A stretch of DNA of 64,000 bases, taken from NCBI RefSeq assembly GCF_040801915.1, contig NZ_JBFMIA010000002.1, positions 124,001-188,000 on the forward strand, in the 5' to 3' direction. This document shows, in pieces, positions 25,945 to 35,167 of the stretch (its first letter is position 1; the number at the start of each line of letters is the position of its first letter). Source of the DNA: Jeotgalibacillus marinus. Lineage in GTDB: Bacteria > Bacillota > Bacilli > Bacillales > Jeotgalibacillaceae. Both the position numbers and the translations under genes were made by a program. The notes under the pieces are model-generated. The model made no database searches. It saw only the letters and a program-made list of their open reading frames with translations, and was not told the origin of the DNA.

Positions 25945-26145
25945 AAGCTCAGGACAAGCACTGATGGTAGGCGCTTTTGGCCTTCTGCAGTGATTCACCT
26001 GTGACCTCGAGCACCTACCTGCTGAAGATATGGTGGAAGCTGGCGGTTAGATGCGACAGTCACAGGGCGAGCGCTGACGGTAGGCGCTTTTGGCCTTCTG
26101 CAGTGATTGACCTGTGACCTTGAGCACCTACCTGCTGAAGATGGC
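25945..26145 (+). repeat. second structured 3'-UTR repeat family (two tandem units)
   Basis: Two units with a period of about 113 bp share the core GGTAGGCGCTTTTGGCCTTC and CTGCAGTGATT. Internal arms pair: in unit 2 GTCACAGG with CCTGTGAC, and CGCTG with CAGTG (CACTG with CAGTG in unit 1). They lie between the bshB2 stop and the terminator, in the bshB2 direction. The sequence is unrelated to the 123-bp family. Confidence 0.85.
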
Positions 26146-26169
26146 TAACAAATCACAAAATTTACATCT

Positions 26170-26207
26170 AAAAAATCCCGAGCACATAGCTACTCGGGAT
26201 TTTTTTC
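26170..26207. terminator. bidirectional terminator between bshB2 and the HAD gene
   Basis: AAAAATCCCGAG/CTCGGGATTTTTT with an 11-base loop. Confidence 0.88.
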
Positions 26208-26259
26208 ATTTACTCCATTCCTGAATAACAATTCACTCTTTCCAACGTCGGGGAAATGT

Positions 26260-27129
26260 TCATCGTGATGGAACCATAATCAGTTGTTGGATCGCTTTTG
26301 CGACGCCATCTTCTCGATTAGATGTTGTGACATGCATACACTGCTCTTTAATATCTTCTGGTGCATTCCCCATTGCTACTGAATAACCAGCTTTCTCCAT
26401 CATCGATAGGTCGTTGTAATTGTCACCGATCGCCATTACATTTTTCATCGCAATGTCTTTGTTCGCACAATACCATTCAAGTGCGAGCCCTTTTTGTGCA
26501 CGAGAGCTCGTAATTTCAAGGTTTTCGTTACCAGATGAACTAATCGCTAGGTCATCTAGCTTTAAAAGGATTTCTCTTGCTTTAACGAGTAAATCTGGAT
26601 TCGCTGAAAACGCCAAAAACTTAAAGACAGTCTGAGTCGAATCCTTGAGTAATTCTTCATAGCCTTTAATGACTGTGATATGCCCCTCGTCATAACGATT
26701 GTTTGCTTCCGTTTGAACATGCGGAAGTGGAGTGTCTGGATTCGTTGTTAAAAAAATATCGATCAGCAAAGCAATTCCTTGCTCTTTATCGTTTGTAAAT
26801 GTTCCCTTATTTGTGTACACCTCAAAATATATGTCTAGCTCTTCAAGCTGTTCAGCTACATGCTTTGCTGCTTTGTCGTCGATGCCTTTAACTAGAAGCT
26901 GTTCACCTTCAGCACTTCTCACTTCTGCTCCGTTTACCGCAATCACCGGGCAAACAATACCTGCTTCTTTTAGCGGAAGCATTGCCTCTAAATACGAACG
27001 CCCAGTTGCAACGAGTACCTCGACTCCGTGCTTTTGAGCTTCTTTTATCGCTTTGATGCTTTTCATTCCTATTTCATGGTCACCGTTTAAAAGTGTGCCA
27101 TCCATATCTGATGCCATTAATTTAATCAT
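26260..27129 (-). CDS. Cof-type HAD-IIB phosphatase
   Basis: 289 residues. HAD motifs in order: DMDGTLLN near the N-terminus, ATGRSY (motif II region), a Lys before the cap return, and IGDNYNDLSMM (motif III/IV). The type IIB cap lies between. Such enzymes dephosphorylate sugar phosphates or FMN and similar compounds; the substrate is not predictable here. It is a single gene, with sda downstream of its start in the same orientation. Confidence 0.9.
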   Translation of the reverse strand: MIKLMASDMDGTLLNGDHEIGMKSIKAIKEAQKHGVEVLVATGRSYLEAMLPLKEAGIVCPVIAVNGAEVRSAEGEQLLVKGIDDKAAKHVAEQLEELDIYFEVYTNKGTFTNDKEQGIALLIDIFLTTNPDTPLPHVQTEANNRYDEGHITVIKGYEELLKDSTQTVFKFLAFSANPDLLVKAREILLKLDDLAISSSGNENLEITSSRAQKGLALEWYCANKDIAMKNVMAIGDNYNDLSMMEKAGYSVAMGNAPEDIKEQCMHVTTSNREDGVAKAIQQLIMVPSR

Positions 27130-27223
27130 ATTATGTCACCTTTCTTTTTTCAATGTAGTCCCATTGTATCATGCCCTACTTTTTGCAATCCCTTACAATA
27201 CTTTATCTTACCCATCTTTATTA

Positions 27224-27256
27224 GAAAAAGCATGGCCATGTTGCTCACCATGCTTG
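27224..27256 (-). terminator. terminator of the sda-like gene
   Basis: AGCATGG/CCATGCT arms, 12-base loop, T-run on the minus strand, 10 bp after the stop codon. Confidence 0.72.
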
Positions 27257-27265
27257 CTTATAAAA

Positions 27266-27397
27266 CTAAATTTGCAATTCTCGAAAAACAATCTCAACTT
27301 CAAGCAATTCAATAAAATCGCTTGATAAGTTTTTCTCCTTAGCCGTTTCAAATGCTTCAATTAACTTGTCATCTGTAAGACCTTTTAAGGAATTCAT
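27266..27397 (-). CDS. sda: Sda-like sporulation histidine kinase inhibitor
   Basis: 43 residues. The pattern LTDDKLIEAFETAKEKNLSS followed by DFIELLEVEIVFREL matches the Sda helical hairpin (B. subtilis LSDELLIESYFKA, then DFIELIENEI). Sda binds the dimerisation domain of KinA/KinB and blocks autophosphorylation when replication is disturbed. The ATG follows GAGGTGGGGTAT and a terminator follows the stop. I see no perfect DnaA box in its upstream 300 bp, although B. subtilis sda has several. An orphan Kin-like kinase lies 2 kb away. Confidence 0.82.
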   Translation of the reverse strand: MNSLKGLTDDKLIEAFETAKEKNLSSDFIELLEVEIVFRELQI

Positions 27398-27694
27398 ATA
27401 CCCCACCTCAAAAATTTTCATTTTTCTATCTATTCCCCGAAATGTAGAGGTTTATTACACCTTTTTCGACCAAAATATTTTCAAAAATGTTATTATTTTC
27501 AGACAATTATTGATAATAAGTACTAGCAGTGGTTAAATAAAGTACAAGAGTTAATAAAATCGATATCTATTAATCTTTTCTTCTAAAATCAATGGATTTT
27601 TATCCGGGGGTGAATTAAAATAGAATATGACTTATTTTTATACAAAATAAATAATGAAGAATTTTAAATTCTATACAGAAAAAAGGAGAGAATT

Positions 27695-29077
27695 ATGAAG
27701 CAACCAAGAGCAATAGATTATTTACGCTTTATTATCCCATCCATTATCGGGATTTTAGTTTTTATGACACCTTTTCCGATAACAGATCCTGAAACAGGGG
27801 ACAAATCTCTTACGATTCCGATAGCGATCATATCAGGGTGGCTTCAAGACAGTATCGGTTCTATTCTCCCTGCTATTATGACCTTTATTATTGTTTTAAC
27901 TGCAGTACTAACGCTTATAGCTAGACTCGGCAAACCAGGATTTATTATGAATAATGAATTTTGGAATAAGTTATTATTCGTTTCATGGTTTTGGGTGGTT
28001 GTAAGAGTCATTGCTTCTACCTTTGCACTAATCGCCTTTTTCCAAGTAGGTTCAAGTCCTTTAATGGAAGCCATTTGGTCATCTGATACAGGTGGACTGC
28101 TACTTGAACAAGGAGGACTATTATCGTCATTGTTCTCTATCTTTTTATTTGCAGGAATGTTCTTACCACTTCTATTGAATTTCGGACTACTTGAATGGTT
28201 CGGTGCACTGATGGCAAAAATTATGCGTCCTTTGTTTAAATTGCCTGGTCGTTCATCAGTTGACGCACTGGCTTCTTGGGTTGGAGATGGAACAATTGGG
28301 GTTCTTCTTACAAACAAGCAATACGAAGAAGGACATTATTCAAAACGTGAAGCGGCTGTGATTGGTACAACATTTTCCGTTGTTTCATTCACATTTAGTA
28401 TTATCATAATTGAAGAAGTTGGTTTGGCTAATTATTTTGTACCGTTTTATTTAACTGTAGCACTTGCAGGATTTGTGGCTGCAATTATTATGCCCCGTAT
28501 TCCACCCCTGTCTCTAAAGAAAAAGGAATACATTTCTGAGGCAGTAGAGGATTCAGATTTAGAAAATATCCCTGGCGGAAAAACACGTCTTCAATACGGA
28601 ACTGAAACGGCTATTGCTGCAGCAAAACGCAACAACAGTGCGAAAAAATTTGTTGTGGATGGCAGTAAAAACATTTTAGATATGTGGATGGGTGTTGCAC
28701 CTGTTGTTATGGCGTTTGGTACGATCGCTTTGATTCTTGCAGAAAAAACAAGTACCTTCGCCATTTTAGGTGCACCATTTGTTCCGATATTAGAACTTCT
28801 TCAAATTCCTTATGCGGCTGACGCTGCACAAACGATGGTTGTCGGATTTGCTGATATGTTTTTACCTGCAATTATCGGCGGTGACATTCCTTCAGATATG
28901 ACTCGATTTGTGATTGCAGCAGTATCTGTCACACAGCTTATTTACATGTCAGAGGTCGGTGGCCTGCTACTCGGTTCACGTATCCCGGTATCATTCTTTG
29001 ATCTTGTATTGATTTTCTTACTACGTACACTGATCACATTACCGATCATTGCTGGAATAGCACACTTACTATTTTAA
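27695..29077 (+). CDS. yjiH: YjiH family membrane protein with nucleoside-gate domain
   Basis: 460 residues with about ten membrane helices. Two gate-like segments are visible (ASWVGDGTIGVLLTNKQY and FADMFLPAIIGGDIPSDMTR), typical of the nucleoside recognition domain family. The transported substrate is unknown. AAAGGAGAGAATT precedes the ATG. Two structured repeats follow the stop codon, before the terminator. Confidence 0.85.
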   Translation: MKQPRAIDYLRFIIPSIIGILVFMTPFPITDPETGDKSLTIPIAIISGWLQDSIGSILPAIMTFIIVLTAVLTLIARLGKPGFIMNNEFWNKLLFVSWFWVVVRVIASTFALIAFFQVGSSPLMEAIWSSDTGGLLLEQGGLLSSLFSIFLFAGMFLPLLLNFGLLEWFGALMAKIMRPLFKLPGRSSVDALASWVGDGTIGVLLTNKQYEEGHYSKREAAVIGTTFSVVSFTFSIIIIEEVGLANYFVPFYLTVALAGFVAAIIMPRIPPLSLKKKEYISEAVEDSDLENIPGGKTRLQYGTETAIAAAKRNNSAKKFVVDGSKNILDMWMGVAPVVMAFGTIALILAEKTSTFAILGAPFVPILELLQIPYAADAAQTMVVGFADMFLPAIIGGDIPSDMTRFVIAAVSVTQLIYMSEVGGLLLGSRIPVSFFDLVLIFLLRTLITLPIIAGIAHLLF

Positions 29078-29079
29078 CC

Positions 29080-29315
29080 GGAAAAGCGAAGCGGCTTGAC
29101 CAGCTCCGACAGGCATAAGGCAGTTCCCGAGGAGGACGTTCTTTACCACCACAGGGAACTGACTTATGACCCCGAGGAGCTAGCCGCTGGAGCTAGACAT
29201 CAACGAAAAGCGAAGCGGCTTGACCAGCTCCGACAGGCATAAGGCAGTTCCCGAGGAGGGCGTTCTTTACCACCACAGGAAAGCGACTTGTGACTCGAGG
29301 GGCTAGCCTCTTAAA
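29080..29315 (+). repeat. structured 3'-UTR repeat, cluster 3 (two units)
   Basis: Unit A (29080-29203) has the best inner stem of the family: CATAAG-CAGTTCCC against GGGAACTG-CTTATG with one mismatch, plus the outer AGCGGCT/AGCCGCT. Unit B (29204-29315) has a CATAAG left arm but a CTTGTG right arm and loses the outer right arm. They start 3 bp after the yjiH stop, in its direction. Confidence 0.92.
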
Positions 29316-29325
29316 CTACTAAAAT

Positions 29326-29358
29326 AAAAACAGTCGTGCTTATGCGCGACTGTTTTTT
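29326..29358. terminator. terminator between yjiH and the kinase gene
   Basis: AAAAACAGTCG/CGACTGTTTTTT stem with A and T runs on both sides. Confidence 0.87.
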
Positions 29359-30613
29359 ACTCAAATTTAAGTTTATGTATAGGCATCTTTACCGTGACAA
29401 TTGTTCCTTTTCCTAGTTCACTTTGAATAGTTAACTGTCCATTATGCTCATGGATAATTTTGTTGCATATGGTAAGTCCTAAGCCCATTCCTTTTACTTT
29501 TGTCGTATAAAATGGCTTTGCAAGATTATTGAGTTGTTCAGTTGAAATGCCTACGCCTTCGTCTTGAATTTGGATCCATACTTCTTCATTCTTTTTAACC
29601 GAACGGATCTTCATTTCACCGCCATCTTCCATTGCCTCAATTGCATTTTTAACCAGGTTGATCATCACTTGAATAAGTTTATTTCGATCGCCTAATACAT
29701 GATCGGATTCTGTAGAAGAACGTTCAACAATTATCTCTACACGACTTAACAAAGCTTGATGCTTCATAACATTCACGACATAGTCCATTGCTTCTTGAAG
29801 GGAAAAGCATTTTTGGACTCGTTTATGAGGTTTCGAGAGTACTAAAAGCTCTTCAACTATTGAATGAACGCGATCGATTTCTGAAGCCATAATTTCTACA
29901 TTTTTTGTCGAAAGGTGAGGCTGTTCACGCATCAACTGAACAAATCCTTTTAAACTTGTTAATGGGTTTTTAATTTCATGAGCGATTCCAGCAGCAAGTT
30001 CACCTGAAACAGACAATTTTTCTTGTTTGACTAAACGCTCTTCAACTATTTTTTGCTGTGAAATATCTCTCCCAATGATAATGAGTGCTTTTCTCGAACC
30101 GTCTTTATAAAACATCGGAACTTTTATCACATCAAAAGTCTTTAATTCCCCCGAAGGAACGTAAAATTCTTCTTCTACTCGAATTGTTTCAGCTTTTTTC
30201 CATGTTTCTTCATCTGATTCTAAGCAACCCTCAAATGCTTCTTTAAAAAACGGATTTTTGAGCCCGAGATCTCGGTCTGTTTTTCCTATATATGTTTCAT
30301 TTTCCAACTCGTAAAGCGCTAACCCAAAATCATTCATACGGATCCAACGTCCTTCCCCGTCTTTAAAGCAAACAAAGTCAGGCATCGATTGAAAAAGCGC
30401 TGTCATCTTTACTTCTTCCTCTTTCATTTCTATAAAAAGCTGCTGTTCTTTGCGGTATCGTCTGAACATAGTAAATCCAACCATAACAATTAATAATGAG
30501 ACAATTATTTCGGCCCCTATGTAGATTTGTCTAGGTAACCATCCGATTCCAGAAAAAACAAGTGCATCTTGAATAAAGAAAAGTAAAATTAATAATCCAA
30601 TTAGGACTTTCAT
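29357..30613 (-). CDS. orphan PAS-domain sensor histidine kinase, sporulation-kinase type
   Basis: 418 residues. Two membrane helices (about 3-22 and 28-50) with almost no external loop, a PAS domain (about 65-190), then an H-box GIAHEIKNPLTSLKGFVQLM and an ATPase domain with N box NLVKNAIEAM, G1 DEGVGI and G2 GMGLGL. The H-box is like those of KinA-KinE, which feed Spo0F. No response regulator is adjacent. No clear ribosome binding site precedes the ATG at 30613, so translation may be weak or the start misplaced. Confidence 0.88.
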   Translation of the reverse strand: MKVLIGLLILLFFIQDALVFSGIGWLPRQIYIGAEIIVSLLIVMVGFTMFRRYRKEQQLFIEMKEEEVKMTALFQSMPDFVCFKDGEGRWIRMNDFGLALYELENETYIGKTDRDLGLKNPFFKEAFEGCLESDEETWKKAETIRVEEEFYVPSGELKTFDVIKVPMFYKDGSRKALIIIGRDISQQKIVEERLVKQEKLSVSGELAAGIAHEIKNPLTSLKGFVQLMREQPHLSTKNVEIMASEIDRVHSIVEELLVLSKPHKRVQKCFSLQEAMDYVVNVMKHQALLSRVEIIVERSSTESDHVLGDRNKLIQVMINLVKNAIEAMEDGGEMKIRSVKKNEEVWIQIQDEGVGISTEQLNNLAKPFYTTKVKGMGLGLTICNKIIHEHNGQLTIQSELGKGTIVTVKMPIHKLKFE

Positions 30614-30789
30614 ATGAGAACAAGAGTAAGATTGTATCAGGATAAATCACCCACCTCTACAAACATTTCAACATTAAGTTGTAAAATTAATGAAATAATA
30701 CCATATTATCATATCATGTTGAATATTGTAGGAATAGATCGACCTTTGTATTTTAACTACCTTTTTTATTGTGCCCTCTCCAGCCATTA

Positions 30790-30832
30790 GAAAAATCCCG
30801 CTGGAAATCATTTCATTTCAGCGGGATTTTTG
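30790..30832 (-). terminator. terminator of tdh
   Basis: AAAAATCCCGCTG/CAGCGGGATTTTT stem just after the tdh stop. Confidence 0.88.
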
Positions 30833-30837
30833 CGTAT

Positions 30838-31788
30838 TCAGACAGTTATCGTTGTTTTAAGTTTTGTTAGCATATCTTTTGTCATGGATGTTAGATCATG
30901 CTTTGTCTTGAAGCCCCACTCTGCTTTAGCAGCTGATGCATCAATTGAATTTGGCCAACTATCAGCAATCGCTTGACGAACGGGGTCCACTTTATAGATC
31001 ATTTCAAATGAAGGAATATGTTTTTTAATTTCAGTTGCAATTTGCTCTGGTTCAACGCTCATAGCCGTTACATTAAATGCATTACGGTGTTTTAATCCAG
31101 CAGGATCAGCTTCCATCAAGTCTACAATCGCTTGAAGAGCATCTGGCATATACATCATATCCATGAACGTACCTTTATCAATAAACGAAGTGTATTGACC
31201 GTTTTTCAATGCTTCATAGTAAATTTCCACTGCGTAGTCTGTTGTTCCCCCACCTGGTGGCGTAACGTATGAAATCAAACCTGGAAAGCGAACTCCTCTT
31301 GTATCTACATTAAAACGTGAATGATAATAATCGCAAAGTAATTCCCCTGCAACTTTATTCACACCATACATTGTCGTAGGACGTTGCAATGTATCTTGTG
31401 GTGTTTCCATCTTTGGTGTATCAGGTCCAAAAGAACCGATTGAACTCGGTGTAAAGAATTGAAGATTTTGCTCGCGAGATACTTCCAGTGCATTCACAAG
31501 TCCACCCATATTTAAATGCCAAGCAAGTTGTGGTGCTTCTTCAGCTTTTGCCGACAATAATGCTGCCATGTGCATAATTGTATCAACATTGTGTTTTTTC
31601 GCAATTGCATTCATCTGCTCTGCATCCGTTACATCCAAAAGTTCAAATGGTCCTCCGTTAACGACCTCGTTATCCATTGATCGAATATCAGATGCAACAA
31701 CAGCATCTGTGCCATATTCTTTGCGCAATTTCGTGATAAGCTCTGATCCGATTTGACCAAGCGCACCAGTGACTAAAATTCTCTTCAT
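30838..31788 (-). CDS. tdh: NAD-dependent L-threonine 3-dehydrogenase, SDR/epimerase type
   Basis: 316 residues, extended SDR fold. GALGQIGSELITKLR binds NAD and YGVNKVAGE carries the catalytic Tyr/Lys. It oxidises threonine to 2-amino-3-ketobutyrate, the substrate of Kbl. The zinc-dependent MDR Tdh of B. subtilis is a different family; the assignment as threonine dehydrogenase rests on SDR-type TDH similarity and on kbl upstream. AGAGGGGGATAAG precedes the ATG. The kbl terminator and a 520-bp gap separate it from kbl, so it has its own promoter. Confidence 0.85.
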   Translation of the reverse strand: MKRILVTGALGQIGSELITKLRKEYGTDAVVASDIRSMDNEVVNGGPFELLDVTDAEQMNAIAKKHNVDTIMHMAALLSAKAEEAPQLAWHLNMGGLVNALEVSREQNLQFFTPSSIGSFGPDTPKMETPQDTLQRPTTMYGVNKVAGELLCDYYHSRFNVDTRGVRFPGLISYVTPPGGGTTDYAVEIYYEALKNGQYTSFIDKGTFMDMMYMPDALQAIVDLMEADPAGLKHRNAFNVTAMSVEPEQIATEIKKHIPSFEMIYKVDPVRQAIADSWPNSIDASAAKAEWGFKTKHDLTSMTKDMLTKLKTTITV

Positions 31789-32260
31789 GATATCTTATCC
31801 CCCTCTATTCAATTTCACCTTAGTAAGTATATCTCCCTACAGAAAGAACAAGTGTACACACCAAAAACACACTTTTAGTTAATCCATGTTTTATGCATTT
31901 ATAACTTAACACATTTCGAATAAAATGTTTATACCAGGAGGACAAATAAATTCGACCTTTTATTTTGAGGATAATCTTCATAACTTTGTAACCGCTTTAT
32001 TCAAACTAAAAACCAAGACACACTTAGTCCATTTTTTAGTTTGGTTAGAAATTATAAGATTATGCAACATTCGATTTTTTGTTCAGCACATTTACTACAT
32101 CTGACTCCAACAGCTGTATCAACCAAGTATAACGATCACTGAGCAATTTATATCAAAAAGGAAAGTTGGCAAAGAAATTTCCGGCATTTTGTTTATTTTA
32201 TGCAGAGTTTTTTAAATAGGCTAGAATGACGTGAAGAAGTTGTTACTTTACGTTTCAAAC
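31789..32260. other. long AT-rich gap between tdh and kbl
   Basis: No coding frame with a ribosome binding site on either strand. It holds the 12-mer ACAGCTGTATCA (32110-32121) that also occurs upstream of kbl, and presumably the tdh promoter. Confidence 0.5.
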
Positions 32261-32296
32261 AAAAAAATCCCGTCTAGCATAATCACCAGACAGGAT
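32261..32296 (-). terminator. terminator of kbl
   Basis: ATCCTGTCT/AGACGGGAT (one G-U pair) followed by seven T on the minus strand. Confidence 0.85.
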
Positions 32297-32312
32297 CTCT
32301 TTAAGCATTTAT

Positions 32313-33503
32313 TTAATTTATAATATTTAATTCTTTCCCAACTTTTTCATATACAGCAAGTGCCTCATTAAGCATTTCTTTTGTGTGCGTTGCCATTGGC
32401 ATGTTGCGCACGCGTCCTGTGCCACGCGGAACGGTTGGGAACACGATTGATTTTGCGTAAACACCTTCCTCGCTTAGGCGTTTACTGAATTGTTGAGTTA
32501 GCTTTTCTTCGCCAATGATACAAGGTGTAATTGGTGTTTCACTCTCACCAATATCAAAGCCGATTTTTTTCAATCCGTCTTTTAAATAACGGCCGTTTTC
32601 CCATAGCTTGTCGTGAAGTTCAGTGCTATCGATCAGCATTTGAAGCGCTTCTGTGATTGCAGCGGTATCACCTGGTGTTAGTGCCGTGGAGAACAAGAAT
32701 GGACGGGAGCGAACCTTTAACCAGTCAATAAGCTCTTGCGATCCAGCGACATATCCACCAACTACACCAATTGCTTTTGATAATGTACCCATTTGGAAGT
32801 CGATGTCTTTTGACAAACCAAAATGTTTAACCGTTCCCGCACCTTTACCCATCACACCTGAACCGTGAGCGTCATCAACATATGTGATCAAGTCGAATTC
32901 TTTCGAAATTTCAACGATTTCTGGAAGTTTCGCCACATCACCATCCATTGAAAATACGCCATCTGTAATAACCATTACTTTGTTGTATTGACCAGATTCA
33001 GTCGCTTCTTTTGCTTTAGCACGCAAATCTTCCATATCAGAGTGATTAAAACGGATAACTTTTGCACGAGATAAACGGCAGCCATCAATGATTGAAGCGT
33101 GATTTAGCTCATCTGATAAAATCGCGTCGTTTTTGTCCATTACTGCTGAAATCGCAGCCATGTTACAGTTAAACCCTGATTGGAAAGCAATCGCTGCTTC
33201 TGTGCTTTTAAACTCTGCTAGCTTGTCTTCAAGTTTCACATGAAGATCAAGCGTACCGTTAATTGTACGAACTGCTCCAGCACCAACCCCATATGTATCA
33301 ATCGTTGTTTTAGCGACTTCTTTTAAATGATCATTTGTTGCAAGTCCAAGATAGTTGTTGGATGAAAGGTTAATTAGCTCTCTGCCACCAATTTTGATTT
33401 TCGCACCGTTTGGACCTTCAACTGGGTCAATTTCGTTATAAAGACCCCGTTCTTTTAAGTCATTTAAGTTTTCTTTTAAGAATTGGTCTAAAATCTTTGC
33501 CAT
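32313..33503 (-). CDS. kbl: glycine C-acetyltransferase (2-amino-3-ketobutyrate CoA ligase)
   Basis: 396 residues, PLP-dependent alpha-oxoamine synthase family. It splits 2-amino-3-ketobutyrate with CoA to glycine and acetyl-CoA. The PLP lysine lies in GTLSKAIGVVGGYVAG and the ring-stacking and Asp motifs in VDDAHGSGVMG. Related family members KAPA synthase and ALA synthase are possible in principle; the linked tdh gene favours Kbl. AGGAGGAGTACAC precedes the ATG. Confidence 0.93.
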   Translation of the reverse strand: MAKILDQFLKENLNDLKERGLYNEIDPVEGPNGAKIKIGGRELINLSSNNYLGLATNDHLKEVAKTTIDTYGVGAGAVRTINGTLDLHVKLEDKLAEFKSTEAAIAFQSGFNCNMAAISAVMDKNDAILSDELNHASIIDGCRLSRAKVIRFNHSDMEDLRAKAKEATESGQYNKVMVITDGVFSMDGDVAKLPEIVEISKEFDLITYVDDAHGSGVMGKGAGTVKHFGLSKDIDFQMGTLSKAIGVVGGYVAGSQELIDWLKVRSRPFLFSTALTPGDTAAITEALQMLIDSTELHDKLWENGRYLKDGLKKIGFDIGESETPITPCIIGEEKLTQQFSKRLSEEGVYAKSIVFPTVPRGTGRVRNMPMATHTKEMLNEALAVYEKVGKELNIIN

Positions 33504-33640
33504 GTGTACTCCTCCTATATTTTCGTGGAATTGGACAGATGTCCTTTTGATATATACAGTATAAGCTGAAATTCATTTATTCATTAGTCTTTATTCACAT
33601 TGCTAGTTTAACATGTTTGTATGATACGGACAATGATTCT

Positions 33641-33652
33641 ACAGCTGTATCA
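33641..33652. promoter_or_regulatory. 12-mer shared by the kbl and tdh upstream regions
   Basis: ACAGCTGTATCA, extended to the 10-bp palindrome TACAGCTGTA here. It is found exactly at 32110-32121 upstream of tdh and here 138 bp upstream of kbl. It may be an operator for a common regulator. Confidence 0.4.
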
Positions 33653-33781
33653 GCAATATAAAGAGAGCGCTCAGAAAGATAAGATGACGGTTGCTTGGTT
33701 GTCATTCGTTGGGCGGCCTTAGTTTTCTACCGTTCATAGAATAAATATGGTATGATAGAGGGAGAAAAAGGAGGGATCTTG

Positions 33782-35167
33782 ATGAACCATCTGACCACAA
33801 TCACATTGTTGGGAAAAAACAATCGTAAAACACAACTTACTCCTATTCGAATGGCAGTTCATTCTCCTTGTACAATTATGGAAGCCACTTCCCAAACAGG
33901 CGAACTTTATCACGCATATTTTTTCAGGCAACAATTCCTTGCCGCCAAAAAGGTCACCCGCTCTAGGCTGGGTAGTTATCTTGAACTGGCGATGACAAAA
34001 GGAATTGTTTTTTTATGTCCTCATCCTGTTGTCACCCATTTGCTTCAAGGAAAAAATCAACTGAAAAACAAATCCCTAACAGATCTCCATTCGTCTATTA
34101 AAAACCGTTATTCACCGCTAGAGGTTTCCCAAATTTTCCGCTGCTTCGACTCATTGATTCAAAAGGATAAACTATTTAAAGTCATGCGTGAATGTTATTA
34201 CGACTATCGCCGTGACGGAAAATGGGGCAAAGCGTATTCTGTACTTGTCACTTTAGAAGAGGCATTCCCCACACATGAATGGATTGCTCACACAAAACAT
34301 GACGCCAGTTTTTCTTCCTATCATGATAAATATGACACCTTAGACTCCTCTCTTTTAACAACGGACCCAACCACAATGGATTGGCTTCTTTGGAAACATC
34401 GATATGAGCCACAGAATTTAACCACGTGGATAGATTCGTTTAGTTTGAAGTCTGCTCATTCGTTAGCTGCATTTTCTTTACTTTATGAACAACAACTAAC
34501 CAGCTCAACTTCTACTTCCATACACCAATTCTTAGATACAGCAAAACATCTTTTCACCCAAAAGGAGTTAAAAGATATTTTGCTTCAAATGACCCATTCA
34601 CCAAATAGTGTCATTCATCAAGAAGCATTCAGACAATGTATTCGTCTGCGTGCTTGGGAAGATGCCTTGACAACGTTCATTCAACACCCATTTCTCCTAG
34701 AGGATCAAGATTTACATAGCTTGAAAGAGGCAATCGCACATGTAAAATGGAATGAGCACTTACCAATCGATCAATTAAGTCGCGCTCTGATTCCCATTTT
34801 AAAAGAAGAAAAACATCACTTAGACACGATCTTAACAGCATGTGTACCTATTCTTAGTCAAACGCATGACTTAAACTACTTAATGGAATGGTTAAAGCCA
34901 TTAGATGAAGCGAAATGCACACTTCCCATTTATCAACGTGTTCAAAAACTTGCCTTGTATGCAGAAGATCCTAATAAACAGTTTTTGGCAGGTGAGCTTT
35001 ATTACCAACTCGGATTGAAAAATGAAGCAATCGATTCATTTATCTACGAAATGGAAATGAATCCTAATGATCCATCTCCCGTAAAATGGCTACAAACCCT
35101 TTATCAAGAAACAGGTCAATTGGATGAAGCAGCTGCTTATCAACAGTTGTTGAAATCACTGTGCTAA
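33782..35167 (+). CDS. TPR-like helical repeat protein of unknown function
   Basis: 461 residues, soluble, without signal peptide. The C-terminal 60 residues form TPR-like hairpins (AGELYYQLGLKNEAIDSFIY, then LYQETGQLDEAAAYQQLL); the middle is also helical. The start is the ATG at 33782 after AAAGGAGGG; the ATG at 33752 lies upstream of that site. It is divergent from kbl. Its 3' end is duplicated in decayed form at 36759-37049, in front of the ABC exporter gene. Confidence 0.75.
   Translation: MNHLTTITLLGKNNRKTQLTPIRMAVHSPCTIMEATSQTGELYHAYFFRQQFLAAKKVTRSRLGSYLELAMTKGIVFLCPHPVVTHLLQGKNQLKNKSLTDLHSSIKNRYSPLEVSQIFRCFDSLIQKDKLFKVMRECYYDYRRDGKWGKAYSVLVTLEEAFPTHEWIAHTKHDASFSSYHDKYDTLDSSLLTTDPTTMDWLLWKHRYEPQNLTTWIDSFSLKSAHSLAAFSLLYEQQLTSSTSTSIHQFLDTAKHLFTQKELKDILLQMTHSPNSVIHQEAFRQCIRLRAWEDALTTFIQHPFLLEDQDLHSLKEAIAHVKWNEHLPIDQLSRALIPILKEEKHHLDTILTACVPILSQTHDLNYLMEWLKPLDEAKCTLPIYQRVQKLALYAEDPNKQFLAGELYYQLGLKNEAIDSFIYEMEMNPNDPSPVKWLQTLYQETGQLDEAAAYQQLLKSLC

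Noticed and set aside
27398..27694. DnaA boxes upstream of sda
   Set aside because: Only distant matches were seen (for example TTATTACAC); none fits TTATNCACA well enough.
32313..33503. KAPA synthase (bioF) instead of kbl
   Set aside because: Same enzyme family, but no biotin genes are near and a threonine dehydrogenase gene is linked.
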